In this document: in pieces, positions 35,640 to 47,082 of the stretch
Numbering within the stretch: position 1 is the first letter of the stretch
Layout of the letters: the number at the start of each line of letters is the position of its first letter
From: Isoetes taiwanensis
Taxonomy: Eukaryota; Streptophyta; Lycopodiopsida; Isoetales; Isoetaceae
DNA length: 64,000 bases
Direction: 5' to 3'
Assembly: GCA_021234155.1 (NCBI GenBank)
Contig: JAJEKV010000038.1
Location: 13,172,213 to 13,236,212 of the forward strand
Translations under genes and position numbers: made by a program
Notes under the pieces: generated by a model
What the model saw: only the letters and a program-made list of their open reading frames with translations
What the model was told of the DNA's origin: nothing
Database searches by the model: none

Positions 35640-36808
35640 CTTGCTCATGCTAGAGAAGAAATGTTTCAAAGCAGATTTTCAGGATGTCCCAGCAAAGCTT
35701 CATCTTTTCAATACTATATGGAGCTTTGATGTGGGGAATGGACATGACAGCCAAAGAATGGGGTCATATAGAAAGACTGCAAATTTATTTTCTGTCCAAA
35801 ATGATTATGAGCAAAGCATCTGTGCCACATCCAATCATATTGGCAGAATTTTCAGCCACTCCGCTACAACTAGACGCAGCATTCCAGTTAGTCTCCTTTT
35901 TGCACAAAGTGCACCAACTCGGGTTCTCGCAGCAAGGCCAATGCAGGCTTCCATGGATTGCTCTCAAGAGCTCAAAAGATCTGGCTGAAAAGGGAGTGCA
36001 GGAATGTTGGTACGCAAAAGCATCGCAATGGGCTGCTTCTTTAGGATTTGGCTTGGGAAACCTGGCCCCCTTTCAACATAACGTAGCTGCAGCTAGTACG
36101 GCGGTAAAACCTGGAGCAAAAAAGAGACTTGAAAAAGATAAGAACCAGCTCATACGGCACGATCTGGAAATTTTATAGATATCAAAGACATGGTTAACTC
36201 CAAGTGATCTTCCTACCAAGATACAATTTTACAAAGATCACTTCCTTGAGTTCAATGAAGATGGTTTTATCGAGCGACCAGGATATTTGAATATTCACCT
36301 TGCACATAAGGTGAGACATGCTATCGGTCAGCTCAGGGTCTCATCTCATCAGCTCGAAATTGAAGCTGGTCGTGCTAGTAGACCGAAGGTGGAGCGCTCA
36401 AAAAGGATCTGCAGACTATGTCACTTGAATGTAATTGAGTCTGAGGAACATTTCATCTTCACATGTCCAGTCTATTATGAAATACGGGGCAGATTCCATT
36501 GCCTATATCGGGAACCTACCTCCCTCTCCAAACTGATCGCCTATGAGGATCAGAAATGTATAGCTCTTTTTCTTCACCAAATGACTGTGCATAGAAGAAA
36601 TCTATTAAAGGAGCAAGCTGGGGGAAGAGCGGGACATGAAAACGATCTTACGCAAAGGCTGATCACTCTCTTTCTCATTGGAGGTGCTAATGATAATAAA
36701 CAGAAGGCAGGTTCTCTTCCTGGACCATCTCATCCAAGAAAGCGGACAGTAAAGGAAAAACATAAGCAGTCCTTCAAAAGAGAAAACAAGTCTGGCATTA
36801 CTTTATAA
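35640..36808 (+). pseudogene. LINE C-terminal region, copy B (zinc-finger end retained)
   Basis: Open stretches at 35684-36178 and 36287-36808 carry the LINE C-terminal domain: SQQSFIFSILYGALMWGMDM, then the zinc-binding cluster CRLCHLNVIESEEHFIFTC (Cys-X2-Cys, His, Cys) near 36410-36470. The two stretches are separated by an in-frame TAG near 36176. Confidence 0.8.
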
Positions 36809-37184
36809 TTGAGCCCGTGGCCAAGAAGACAAAAGTTTCTTAATTTCATTGTTTTAGTTTTCTTTTTCCTTTTTTAAACAATATCTCTAGGTGGCTGCAA
36901 ATGCGCCCCTAGCTGGACATGATTGATGTATATTTGGTCTCATAGACCCAAGCGGTCTCTCGTAGACATTAATATAATCTTTCTCTTTCATGTGATGCAC
37001 TGTTCTATTCCTCACTATCCTATTCTTCAGATACCTAGGAACAAAGTTTTATTGTGCTAAACGATTTGTTTTAATGGCATTATGATTTTATCTGTGTACC
37101 TTAATCCCTTCTTTTGTGCAGTTGTTTATTTATCAGAAAAAGAAGACATCTAACTAGCTACTGTCTAGTCTTAGACAATAAACA

Positions 37185-37264
37185 AAATTATGGAGGCCTG
37201 TTCTTCTAACAACTAGATCGAAGCAAATTATGGAGGCCTGTTCTTCTAACAACTAGATCGAAGC
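37185..37264. repeat. Perfect 40-bp tandem duplication
   Basis: Positions 37185-37224 and 37225-37264 are identical (unit starts aaattatggaggcctg and ends agatcgaagc), indicating a very recent duplication in non-coding DNA. Confidence 0.95.
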
Positions 37265-37892
37265 AAAAAAGAACGCTGAAGAGAGTGTTTCTAAATTCTA
37301 TTCCACATTTAACTCAAAGCCCTAATATAAGGCAAATGGATTCATGGTCAAATTGCTGCACATGGCCTCGTCAGTCAGGTTTTTTTATGAACCTTCTCAT
37401 CCAAAATGTACAGTAACTTTAGTACATTGGATGCTGCAACTTTTGTGTTTCACAAAATGGAAGCACAAAATGTTTTCTCTTGGACAGCAATTATGGCAGC
37501 TTATGTTCAGCCAAAGAAAGGGAAACTCTGATGTTCTTCTTAAAGATGATGCACAAAATCATCAAGCCAGATCAGGTTGCATTTCTTACCATTGTCAAAA
37601 AGCCTGCTCTATCGTGGCACCAATAACTAAAAGTAAACTTATTCATGCTTTTGCCTTAACTTGTCGCTCAAAGACCAATCTGTTAATAAGAACTGCACTT
37701 TTTTATGTGTACGAAATCTGGGGACCCAGATAATGCATGACTCATATTTAATAAGCTAATTCATCCTGGTCTAGTCTGATTCAGTTACTCTTCCTTACAT
37801 TTTCACTGCACAAATTGTAATCTTTTTTGTTGCTGAATCACTGCTGGTGAAACTACATAAATTCCTATATTCATTAACATCAAGCTGCGCCT

Positions 37893-38335
37893 TTACTTCC
37901 TCCAGTTCCAGATTTGGCAGCCATCTTCCGATGAGCTGTAGCATTTACCTACCACTGTATCATTCGCATCATAGACAACTTTCCATTCAACTGCTCAAAC
38001 CTCTTTGTTGCCTTCACGCAGAATAATTCTTCCACTGCTCCAGCAAGCCGAGACTTCTCTGATATTTTGTTCCGTGAGCTCCAGATTTGTTCCATGTTTT
38101 CCAGATCATTTGCATAAAAACTCCAAATCCATATTTTGCCTTCCAATTTTGTGACAGGTCGAAATAAAAGTAAAAACCTTTCATTGGCCAAAACTGTGAA
38201 TTTGTTGAATAAGCCTGGTTTATACGATGCAGGGTGCAGTTGATCAAAAGAAGAGAATGAGCCTCTGTTATTGTTGGAGGCGGAGGAGGAGCAAGCCATG
38301 AGAGGAATCATGTCTAAATAGGGCATGCATGCCAT
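37893..38335 (-). pseudogene. Possible broken gene or single exon, unidentified
   Basis: A 128-aa frame from 38335 (ATG; second ATG 13 codons later starts MACSSSASNNN) has protein-like composition: LHPASYKPGLFNKFTVLANE, FLLLFRPVTKLEGKIWIWSF, KSRLAGAVEELFCVKATKRF. It stops near 37949, but a second frame on the same strand continues with equally protein-like sequence (WKVVYDANDTVVGKCYSSSE, GCQIWNWRK-stop at 37893). A frameshift near 38005 would join them. The family is not recognised. It could be a young pseudogene or a real gene with a sequence error. Confidence 0.35.
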
Positions 38336-39349
38336 TTAAACTTTGGCCCATATTTGCTATTTTGTCATATTTAATGAAACTGCGCTTGATAGGATCATGA
38401 GCACATACAAACATGGCATGGGACAACCCAATCGAAGATAAGAAACAGAAAAATGAGCTGGCTTTATATCTCAAATGAACAAACTGTTAGATGGACTGCA
38501 ACCCGAGTTTCTATTTTGCAACCCACAACGGTTTGTCAAAGTACTAACTCGTAGCAGTTTTAGTGGTCCTCTAATTCTAAACTTTCTAGTATGAATTAGG
38601 TAAGTCTTAAAAAGAATTAAAAGCATCTTTCAAGCTCGGATTTTAGCACGCGTTGGTAATATAAATTCGTGAATCCAAACACAATAGATAGACACCCACC
38701 TGAAGATCGTCTCTTCAATCAATTTCCTTAAGATCCGCCAATAAATCCATTTTGGCTTCTACCTTCTCTGCTCTAGCTTCTTCATGTCTTCTGGCTTGTC
38801 TTCTGCGCCCTATCTACAACCTTGCAACCAGTGTGGGACAAACTCTAAAAACCTAACAAGTATATTTCCTGTAAAATTTATGTTAGGTGGAAGGAGCCTA
38901 TGAAAATCTAGATTTCATCCGGAAAAATATAAAGAAACCTACAGATTTTGACCGGAAAACTTCCTGCAATTTTTTTTTCCCTATCGGAAATTCTCGATTT
39001 CAGCAGGTAGGATGCTAGTGTTCCTAGGAATTCAGCATAGACTGCTTGCAACGAGCTGCTACTAAAAGGTTTAAATTTCCCCCCTCCATGACGTGGCAGG
39101 GGGAAGGGTAGCCTCGGGACGTTGAATTCACCTACTCCACGGCAAGATCAAAACGCGGGAAATCATAATCGACCACGCTCTTGGATATGGATCCGCCTCA
39201 TGGATCCAGTGTGCATAACTCAGAGCATGATTCTGAACCTGGCCCTAGGTAATTTGTTTCTCTGTTCCAGTACACATTGATATAGTTTTAGATTGCAATT
39301 TCATTACATAATTTGTGCATTGTGCATAATGACGGATTTGATAACAGTT

Positions 39350-41760
39350 GGGTTTCAGAAGCAAAGGAAGGAAGGAAGGAAGGAAGTATATTTTAACGTC
39401 CACGGAGGCCAACTCGCCTATGAGACGGTTTTACAATATAGCGGAAAGTTTCCAAACACAAAAAAAACCCGCGAAACCCCCGTACAATGTGTCTCTACCA
39501 CCGGGATGAAAAAAAACCCATGTGGGAGGAAAAACCCAGTAGCGTTGAGGCGTTGAGGCCCTAACCCCAGGCGCTCAAATTCCACGCGTCTTTGTGAGGG
39601 ACTCCCCTAACGGTGGAGACTTGCGTAAATGTAGGGCCTTAAGGCGTGCCACCATTGGCGAAGCCGCCGGTTGATAATTGCTATCTCCAAAGCATCTAAG
39701 ATCGGTGATCTTTGGGCATTCTTGGGCATTCTGTAGAGCATGGTGTTCATCTTCTACTATCTCGCATGTGACAATCTTGGCATAATCTCTCATCTTTGGG
39801 GATTCCACGCCCTCCATCCGTATCCCAAATGGCCTGTCTCAGATGCGAGATGGTGGGACCCTGTCCCTTATTGCGGCTATAGCTCTCCGTTTCTTGGTGG
39901 AGATGTGTGCCTTGATATCTTGGTGGGGGCGTGTTCAAGCGGCGGATTGACACCGTGTGTGGTAGTGCTCTGTTTTGGGCTTTGCAAGAGTGGCGCATCC
40001 CACATAGAGGCAAAGAAAGCTCATTCAAATCGACTCACGCTCGCGATATCCGACATATCCATAATGTGTTGATAGTCTATGGACCATCTTGCGAACCATC
40101 CCCTACGATGCTCCTGCCACACACTCTCTTCGGGCGTTGTGGCCCTTGTGCCAATAACAGCCCGGGGAGGAAGGCGTTGTGCATCCATTCGTCTGTCAAC
40201 CTTATGGAAATACGCAAGGTGCCTGCATAGCATAGCGAATCTTTACGAGGGGCAAAAGCCGATCTCATACAACAAAATTGGATAAGGCACCGTGTCCTTG
40301 GCGCCTAGGTCGTATGTCGGGGAAAGCCTTCTCATACCCTCTCTCTAGCTTATCCCAAGTACCCTTGCTAACCGGCCCCCCGGACCTCTACCCCATACGG
40401 CAATCTTTGGTTCCACGAGTGCTCGAGCAGGTGTGCTTTGCGTGCTTCAATCGCAGATCTATTCGATGCCCGGCTATTACGCATTGCATACGGGGGCTTT
40501 CCATTCCTCGCTGACCCTTCTTTCTACACAGTCATCCCATAGAATGTTAGCAGAGAAATCGATTCCCGGATACTTAAAGATTCTTACAACTTCCATCCTT
40601 TGTCCTCTGCAGAATAGAAGTCAGGGATATCATCTTTGCCTTGACGAGGATTAACCAATGACTTGGTTTTTATGGCGGTTGGTTGTCATTCTGCTATGTC
40701 CTGAATTGATAGGTGAGCATCATCAAATGTTCTGCATACTCCTAGGCGTATGGGATAATAAGCCCGGATCGTGCATAGAGCAAGCTGTTTTCTTGTATAT
40801 GCCTCACGGCAACTCACGCCACCACCTCCATGTTCTTGCATCCAAGTCTCCAACTTGTCAATATAGAGTCAAAAAGCGTTGGAGGTAACGGGCATCCCTC
40901 TTTAACACCTATGGTCTTTGTTCACCCGGTTAATCCGGCGCAGGCAAAGTGGCATATATTACGTCATAGAGCGGTAGATGGCGTTCAAAATCACAGTGGG
41001 ACATGTAGCTCCTACGGCGTTGCCACAACAAAGTCCCGGGGACCGTATCATATCTTGAATCTTAAAATCCGCGAAAACAAAGAATACAAGTCACGCGTGC
41101 ATTGCGGCTAGCTTCCATAAGGATTACGAGAGTAAAAATATGATCATCGGTGGAGTGGGCGTGGCGGGAAACTCTGCACGGCCAATCTACTGCGTACTCC
41201 GGTTTCCTCAGCCCATTCGCGTTAACTTCTTCTCCAAAGACACCGCTAGAAGTTTTTCGCAGTAACGGGCTCACCATGATCATCACGGTAGTTGGTGGAG
41301 TCATCCCCAGCTTCCCGCCTTATGAATAGGGGTGACTTTGCTAACCATCCATTCTGCGGGAGGCCCTCTCGATGGCCCGATTGATTATCCCGCCAAAGGC
41401 CCGAGCAAAGTTGGCCCACCCCATTTCAGCGGCCGGCACAAGTCCCTGCAAGTCCTTTACTTTACCATTAGCAAGATGCCTAAGACCCTGGTGGATGTCC
41501 GCCTCTTAGAGCTGTAGTATTTCTCCTAGTTGATCTGGCACGTCAGCAATTGCTCCTGGGGGGTCATACAACTCCTCCAACCGCTGTCTCCACTGGTCTG
41601 AGGTAAAATTGCCAGGTGGTTGATGCCTCTTATACAACACTCTATGCCAAAAGGCTTTTGGCTCAGTCATCAGTAGATCAAACATGCGTTGCTGATTTTC
41701 TGCAATGTAGCGATGCTTTTTGGAGGAGTTTCAGCACTCTATGATTCATGAAAGAGCAAG
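39350..41760 (-). mobile_element. Decayed LINE, reverse orientation
   Basis: Leftward from 41760: a pre-RT segment (PKAFWHRVLYKRHQPPGNFT then DQWRQRLEELYDPP), RT block with NYR and VSPLLRK near 41280, a STDDHIFTL block near 41150 that corresponds to the region before the catalytic FVDFRKAFD, then GVKEGCPL near 40900, and finally the zinc-finger end (ERLCQDC, EIVEDEHHAL, ECPKITDLR) at about 39790-39680. Every part needs frame changes. The 3' end is near a GGAA microsatellite at 39365-39386, as a LINE tail might be. Confidence 0.75.
39365..39387 (+). repeat. (GGAA)n microsatellite
   Basis: Five to six copies of aggaa-type tetranucleotide at the presumed 3' end of the reverse-oriented LINE. Confidence 0.9.
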
Positions 41761-42009
41761 CGGCTTCGTACAAGTGGTGGACGTGTAGATGTAAGTGCTA
41801 CAGCCTCAGAAACAATCAGCTACTGTAGCTATGGCATTCGTGACTTGTATGGCGTTTCACTGACGAGAGATGAAGCATTGGCTAGAAGCATAGAAAGTGA
41901 TGGTTTGTTGGAGCCTACAGCTGCAAATGAGGCTGCAAGACAAAATGCAATAGCCAGAGCGACGTATGTAAACAAAACTGTTGAGTTAATGAGTACAAGA
42001 AGAAAATAA
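41752..42009 (+). CDS. Open frame fragment without start codon, unidentified
   Basis: An 85-codon frame runs from just after a TGA to a TAA at about 42009. Composition is protein-like: RLRTSGGRVDVSATASETIS, RDLYGVSLTRDEALARSIES, LEPTAANEAARQNAIARATY, and it ends VELMSTRRK. There is no ATG near the beginning, so it may be a last exon or a truncated gene butted against the LINE boundary. No family recognised. Confidence 0.35.
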   Translation, partial: KSKRLRTSGGRVDVSATASETISYCSYGIRDLYGVSLTRDEALARSIESDGLLEPTAANEAARQNAIARATYVNKTVELMSTRRK

Positions 42010-42829
42010 TTAGCAAATATTGATCACAATTGCTTTGCAAATATTGCTGGTATTTGTGAAGCAAATAGTGATGTATGTTGTGTTTCATGCAAAACATGTT
42101 ATGTAAGAACACTTTATGTAATTGCAGATTCTTCTTATTTCATGTGCAGACTTTTAAAACAAAGATACATGATCTTCAATGTTACATTTGGAAGTTGGGC
42201 ATATGGTTGTTGTATTTGAGACGAAACTTGTTATGCAATTCTTCTTATTTCATGTGTACTTTAGAGCTGACTTATTACAATGTACAATTAACACAATGTA
42301 CAATTGTACATTTATTACAGAGTTGATCATTGGCTGCAAGTCAACATAGAGTGGTTCCATAAACATTGAGCAGAAACATAAAATGTTGTTGGACATCAAT
42401 GCTATCGCTTGCATTGTACTTGCCTCTGCCCGAAGTAGTAACTAGTATCATATAAGCTTGTGTCCTTAAAGTTCATTTGAATACCTTCTTGACCTGCATT
42501 AAATTTTCTTGGATACCTTCGTGAGGTAACATAAGGTGTCCTTCAATCAAACGTGCAATTGAAACTATAGCTGCCCTATCCAAACATGTATATTTAAAAA
42601 ATAGATTGCTGCTACTTCAAATAATACACCCAAATGGAGCTTGCGTTGAAATTCAATGAAACAAAATATTGAAATATGGTCACTAGAAATAGCAGAGACA
42701 ATCATTACTGGATAATGGTTCCCCTAAATCAGTGACACAAGTCCACTTAATCTGCTGAACTCGAACCAGTTATAAAAAGAAACATGAACGTTGAAAAGAA
42801 TTGACTAATAAAATAAGATTCTAATCACC

Positions 42830-43327
42830 AATGCCATTCGTTTCTTAGGAAGAAGAGCTGCAAGAATGTCCTTCATGATTGTAATCTTCTCGACCTCACT
42901 AAGTTCTTGGTGCTCTTGCTTGTTTAGTTTGTCTTCATCTAGTGTCTCCAACACTTCCCCCATGAAGTCTCCAAATCTTGTTTTTCTTCTTTAGGTTGGC
43001 AGAAGGTGTTACTTCCTTCTTCATGTGAGGATTCTGAGGCAAAACTTGAGAGTACACAGGTGGAAGTGGCGGGATGGGTGTGCGCGTAGCAACGAATGGA
43101 GCTTGGCTAGTGGGAAACTGGCAAAAAGCATTGGCTCCTGTAGGATGAACCTGTTGGTAAAAATGAGCAGGCATGAATGAATTTGTTGGCTGGACTAGAT
43201 GAGAAGTGTTTTCTCTTTCCTGTGATCCTTGGACATTGCTTGCAAGAAAGTGGTCCATCTGCATCCAGAAGCTTGAGATAAGAGCATGCTTAAATTCAAA
43301 GATTGAACAATGCAAATGAAAAAACAT
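42830..43327 (-). CDS. Possible Pro-rich/acidic gene in two frames, unidentified
   Basis: A frame from 43327 has a Met/Gln/Pro-rich stretch (FMPAHFYQQVHPTG, TRTPIPPLPPVYSQVLPQNP) and ends near 42935. On the same strand, a second frame overlapping at about 42980 continues with a charged helix (GDFMGEVLETLDEDKLNKQE, EKITIMKDILAALLPKKRM) to about 42830. A short intron with an acceptor near 42985 or a frameshift would join them. The pattern resembles small partner ORFs of DNA transposons, but this is inference. Confidence 0.35.
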
Positions 43328-43758
43328 ATGGCCTCAATTCACAGACTACTCTCATTTTCATGAACTTCTCTTAAGCATATAAATAAAAGGAAGGAAGAAA
43401 ACTAACTCAAAACAGATTTTGAAAGAACAGAAGGCAAAAGAACAGATTTTGAAAACGTACCTGTGTCAAAGGTCAGATTGAATTGCTTGTGCTGCTACTC
43501 GGTGGAAAGAAATGGAAGAGAAAGTTGAATCGGACGAATTGTGTGACGTGTACCCGAGGAACGCGGAGGGGCAGCCGAGGTTGCCCATCCCTCGACTGCC
43601 CCTAAACCATGTGCTGACGGAGCTCGGGAAGGCTCAAGTGTGATATCTCTTGCTTTAACTTCGCCAACATGGCGTTATTTTATTGGTAATTATAAAATAA
43701 AATAAGAGGAGGGAACGTACTGTGATTCCATCCTAAGGCCATTTTTGGGTTGCCCATA

Positions 43759-43868
43759 GGGCAATCCTTGGGTAGAGGGCCACGACCTAAGAATATTATA
43801 GCATATTCTTTATGGGCAACCCTTGGGTAGAGGGCCACGATCTAAGGCTATTATAGCATATTCTTTGT
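43759..43868. repeat. 55-bp tandem duplication
   Basis: The unit gggcaa(t/c)cc-ttgggtagagggccacga occurs at 43759 and again at 43814, each followed by ttatagcatattctt. Non-coding. Confidence 0.85.
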
Positions 43869-44049
43869 CCACTGTTGTGGACTTTTAAGATTTGAGGGAC
43901 ACCCGAGGACATGTAGACGGTGTTGAACCAAATTTTCCATAGAATGTGCAGTCCCATTATGGCTGTTTTCATTATCCTTCACTAGATCCACACGCACATT
44001 CTTAATATTTAGAAACGACAGTTTAATCATCCAATGGTAGCACACATCC

Positions 44050-45826
44050 TTAGAACATTCTCATATCATAGGAAATCAAGTCCCATATTTTGAGAACATC
44101 TTTAGCACCATTTCAAAGTTACACAGATCCTCCATTGCAAGAGAAAGTTGGCGAAGAGAAATGTCATGATGGAATTCAAATTCATTTCCAACACTAACTC
44201 CATTAAATGACACTAAACGAGTGGGTTCGGGTTTATACATAATACATCTATAATTACGAAAGCAATAGCATCCCATACTCTCTATCGAAACTACAACAAT
44301 CGATTTTTACCACTTGCAAGATGATTATAATGAATGGAAAATGATATATAAGATCGATTCTTGCCACTTGCGTAGTGATCACAATGGTGAGCAGTTGTGG
44401 ACACATCGATGGGTCTTCCAACTGGCAACCCATTGATGCATTAGCATCTTGTTTATCTCTTTCAGCAATATGTTAAATTCAAGGGGAAAGTGCATAGCTT
44501 TACAGAAATGTTCATGTTTGCAATTGTCACATATGCATACATTACGTCCCCAAAATGTCTCCTTTTTTAGATTTTGCCATAGGTTCGGCGGAAACAGAGG
44601 GAGGCCATTGTTTTTTTCCCCAAAAGTCTGCAGAGGGCGGGGAATTTTGTGGCCGCTGTGCATGGTCCGCGAATATGCGTTATGCCTTCCACGAAGGTTG
44701 CTAAAAAGCAACTTCGATTTTGGCAAATCAGATTTTTTTTTTTTTTTTTTACCAGGCTTGCCTAACCTCCCATACAACAATTGCCACAATTTTAGCTTAT
44801 CCAGCTAGCAAGACACATCAGCTCGACTTAATTGAATCCATTGGATCTTGAAAATTTAGAATCCATGGTTAGGAAAATTAGATAATCCCTAAAAAATAAC
44901 CTCCTGCCATGCTAGAAATATTTTGGCGATATCAAACACTGGCCATATCCAACCTCGGGCCATATCCCACCTCGGCTTCTTCTTCCCTTTGCATGCATGG
45001 CCATGGCAAGGCCTGCAGTTTTTTGTAGGAATACTTGAAACACAGACCATTCCAATGTGATACAGAAGCCAAACATGTTTTCCATAAGTGGTTTTTACCA
45101 AACCGAACAGGCTGGTAAAGTGGTGAAGCGGGAGCGGTAGTACATTTTTGGCTCCAAAACATAGGTTGGCTATTACATGCTTTCTATAAAGATCTCTAGA
45201 GATAGGACACCCTTGTTCTGACGTTCCTTTTTTTTTAACCCAGCTCATCATTTCTGTTTTGTTAGAAATAGAAATTTAAATGAGTTAAATAATGCTCATT
45301 TCCAGTTTTAGTGATGGATTTTGAAGCTCAAACAGAACAGAGGCTGGACCTTAAGAGAGGAAAAGGCGCTCTCATCAGATTGGGATGATGGCTTTCTATT
45401 TTGATTCCATGCCGGTGCGTATGGCAGTACCATTGTGAAGCCATAAAATACGAAAATGATATCTCTGTGGATATGTCGTCCTTAAAGAATCCAGGAAATC
45501 TTGTCTGTTGCAGCATCTTGATATCATTACGAGAAAGTTGAGTTGAATAATGAAGATTTATGGCCATATTGGTCGTGCTCCAGAAAGGGGATTGTGCTTT
45601 GCCACTCTTCACAAGAGAGGGGTTAAAGAAATGTTACTAGCTAGATTATGGTCTAAACTAGAAGATGCTTTACTATAGAAGCATGAGGACTTCCACTTTC
45701 TTTTAGAAGAATGTATTATCTAGAATGTATTAACAAAAAGAGGTGTAATGGAAGATGAGACTGAGTGCATGACATGTAAAATCAAATAGCTACTCCACAA
45801 ATTTTGATTTTGTTAATTCTTGTATA
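44050..45826. other. Intergenic, no gene recognised
   Basis: Only short chance frames. A T18 run lies at about 44731-44750, and a shorter T run near 45228. Nothing matches a known protein or RNA. Confidence 0.4.
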
Positions 45827-45890
45827 TAGGAATGCCCCCACGGCTTAAATTCCGTTCCCCCATGGAATTTAAGCCGTGGGGGCATTCCTA
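45827..45890. repeat. Perfect 27-bp-stem hairpin
   Basis: Left arm 45827-45853 and right arm 45864-45890 are exact reverse complements (inner arm sequence ends GGCTTAAATTCC), with a 10-nt loop gttcccccat. Such perfect arms suggest recent formation or conversion between arms. Confidence 0.95.
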
Positions 45891-46950
45891 AAACGTGAAT
45901 GACAGGTGGCAGTTTTTCTGCCGACGTGGCGCCGACGTGGCGAAAACCTTCTTGTTTATCGTCTTTGTCATTTTCTTTCCCTCCCTCCACACAGCAAGTT
46001 CTTTCGGCCGAGCTATGGCGATGTGAGGGCGCTGCGGCATTTTTGCGGCTAAGGCGAGTCGCTGCACCTTAATCTACCTAAATGCTAAGTTAGATTTCAA
46101 TCTTTTTAAACCTAACATTGTTTTTTGCTCTGTTTTCTTAGAAGCGTGGCGGTTTGAAGGCGCATCGGCATTTTTGAGGGCCTTTACTTGCCGATCTTTC
46201 ATTGAAATGTTTAAGTTTTTTTTTCAAGATTCATAATCGACCTTATTTTACTTGTTTTTTCGCCGGCGCTAAGCGTCCTTCAAGAACGATGATATATAGC
46301 GGCTGCTTTGTTCTTTGTGGCGAGTTTTCTTTAAAATCTTTGTAAGATATTAGTATTTCTTGCAAGATTTACAATATTTTTTTTCTAATATTGTCTTTCG
46401 TTATGTGCGGGTTCTTTTAATATGGTTGGAGGTCTGCGGGATGGCTACTATCTTGAAGCTTTTTGTTTAGCTTAGCCATAGATGACATGCAAGAAATTGA
46501 TGAAATCTTTGAAGAAGTAGGTTACGAACTATTAGTTACGTGTTTTTTGCAATGTAACTTATGATTCAACTGAAGTAGTTGGATCAAATGTTGGAATTTG
46601 AATGTTGTGCACTTGAGACTATTATTTGTTGTGGGATGTTCGTAATTTATTGTGTTTAACTGTAAGTCTATGCTTAATTGTCTTATTATCTCTGTCTGCT
46701 TCAAATTCTGGATTTAATTATGAAATAACAGAATGTGGGGTAAAAAAGTTCAGAATATCGATTGAAGTTAAGAATGTAGGGTAAAAACTTGAGAACTGGA
46801 AGCAAATACAAAAAATGACATTTAAGCTTCATTTTCTGTAAAAGAATGATGTCCACGTGGCATCGCACGATTGGACTAGGAGGCAGAAAAACTGCCACCT
46901 GACATTTACGTGGATAATGGATGTCCATTATCCATGGATGTCCATTATCC
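45827..46950. mobile_element. Non-autonomous inverted-repeat element capped by hairpins
   Basis: Two 30-bp inverted repeats (45893-45922 and, reversed, 46911-46882) match at 28 of 30 bases and contain their own small hairpin GGCAG-T5-CTGCC. Outside the left one lies a perfect 27-bp-stem hairpin (45827-45890). Outside the right one lies a palindrome GGATAATGGA-TG-TCCATTATCC (46912-46933) plus a 17-bp-period repeat of its arm to 46950. The about 960-bp interior has no transposase but a GC-rich leader-like stretch (45960-46070), so it could be a Pack-type element carrying host sequence. No clear target-site duplication was seen. Confidence 0.6.
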
Positions 46951-47082
46951 AACGGTATTGATTCCATGTGTCCTGTGTGCGGATATATTCCTTAACTTCT
47001 CAGCTATTGTATTACAAATTCCTCTACTGAGAATGAAGGACGGCAAGATGATGAGCCACGTCAGGACTTATTCAATGATGTA

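Larger units (their letters stand above)
32650..36960 (+). mobile_element. LINE non-LTR retrotransposon with a duplicated 3' part
   Basis: From left to right: end of an APE-type endonuclease (VMDYLMRSPTLAKVF, then DHSPVLFCLEM near 32712-32815), a pre-RT region (33033-33515), reverse transcriptase (33730-34200 and onward), a C-terminal region at 34370-35030 and again at 35640-36808, and a 3' UTR-like tail to about 36960. Frames are broken in several places, so this is an inactive copy. Confidence 0.8.

Noticed and set aside
40021-40285. Several overlapping frames of 60-100 aa around 39.7-40.7 kb.
   Set aside because: They are fragments or shadows of the reverse-oriented decayed LINE.
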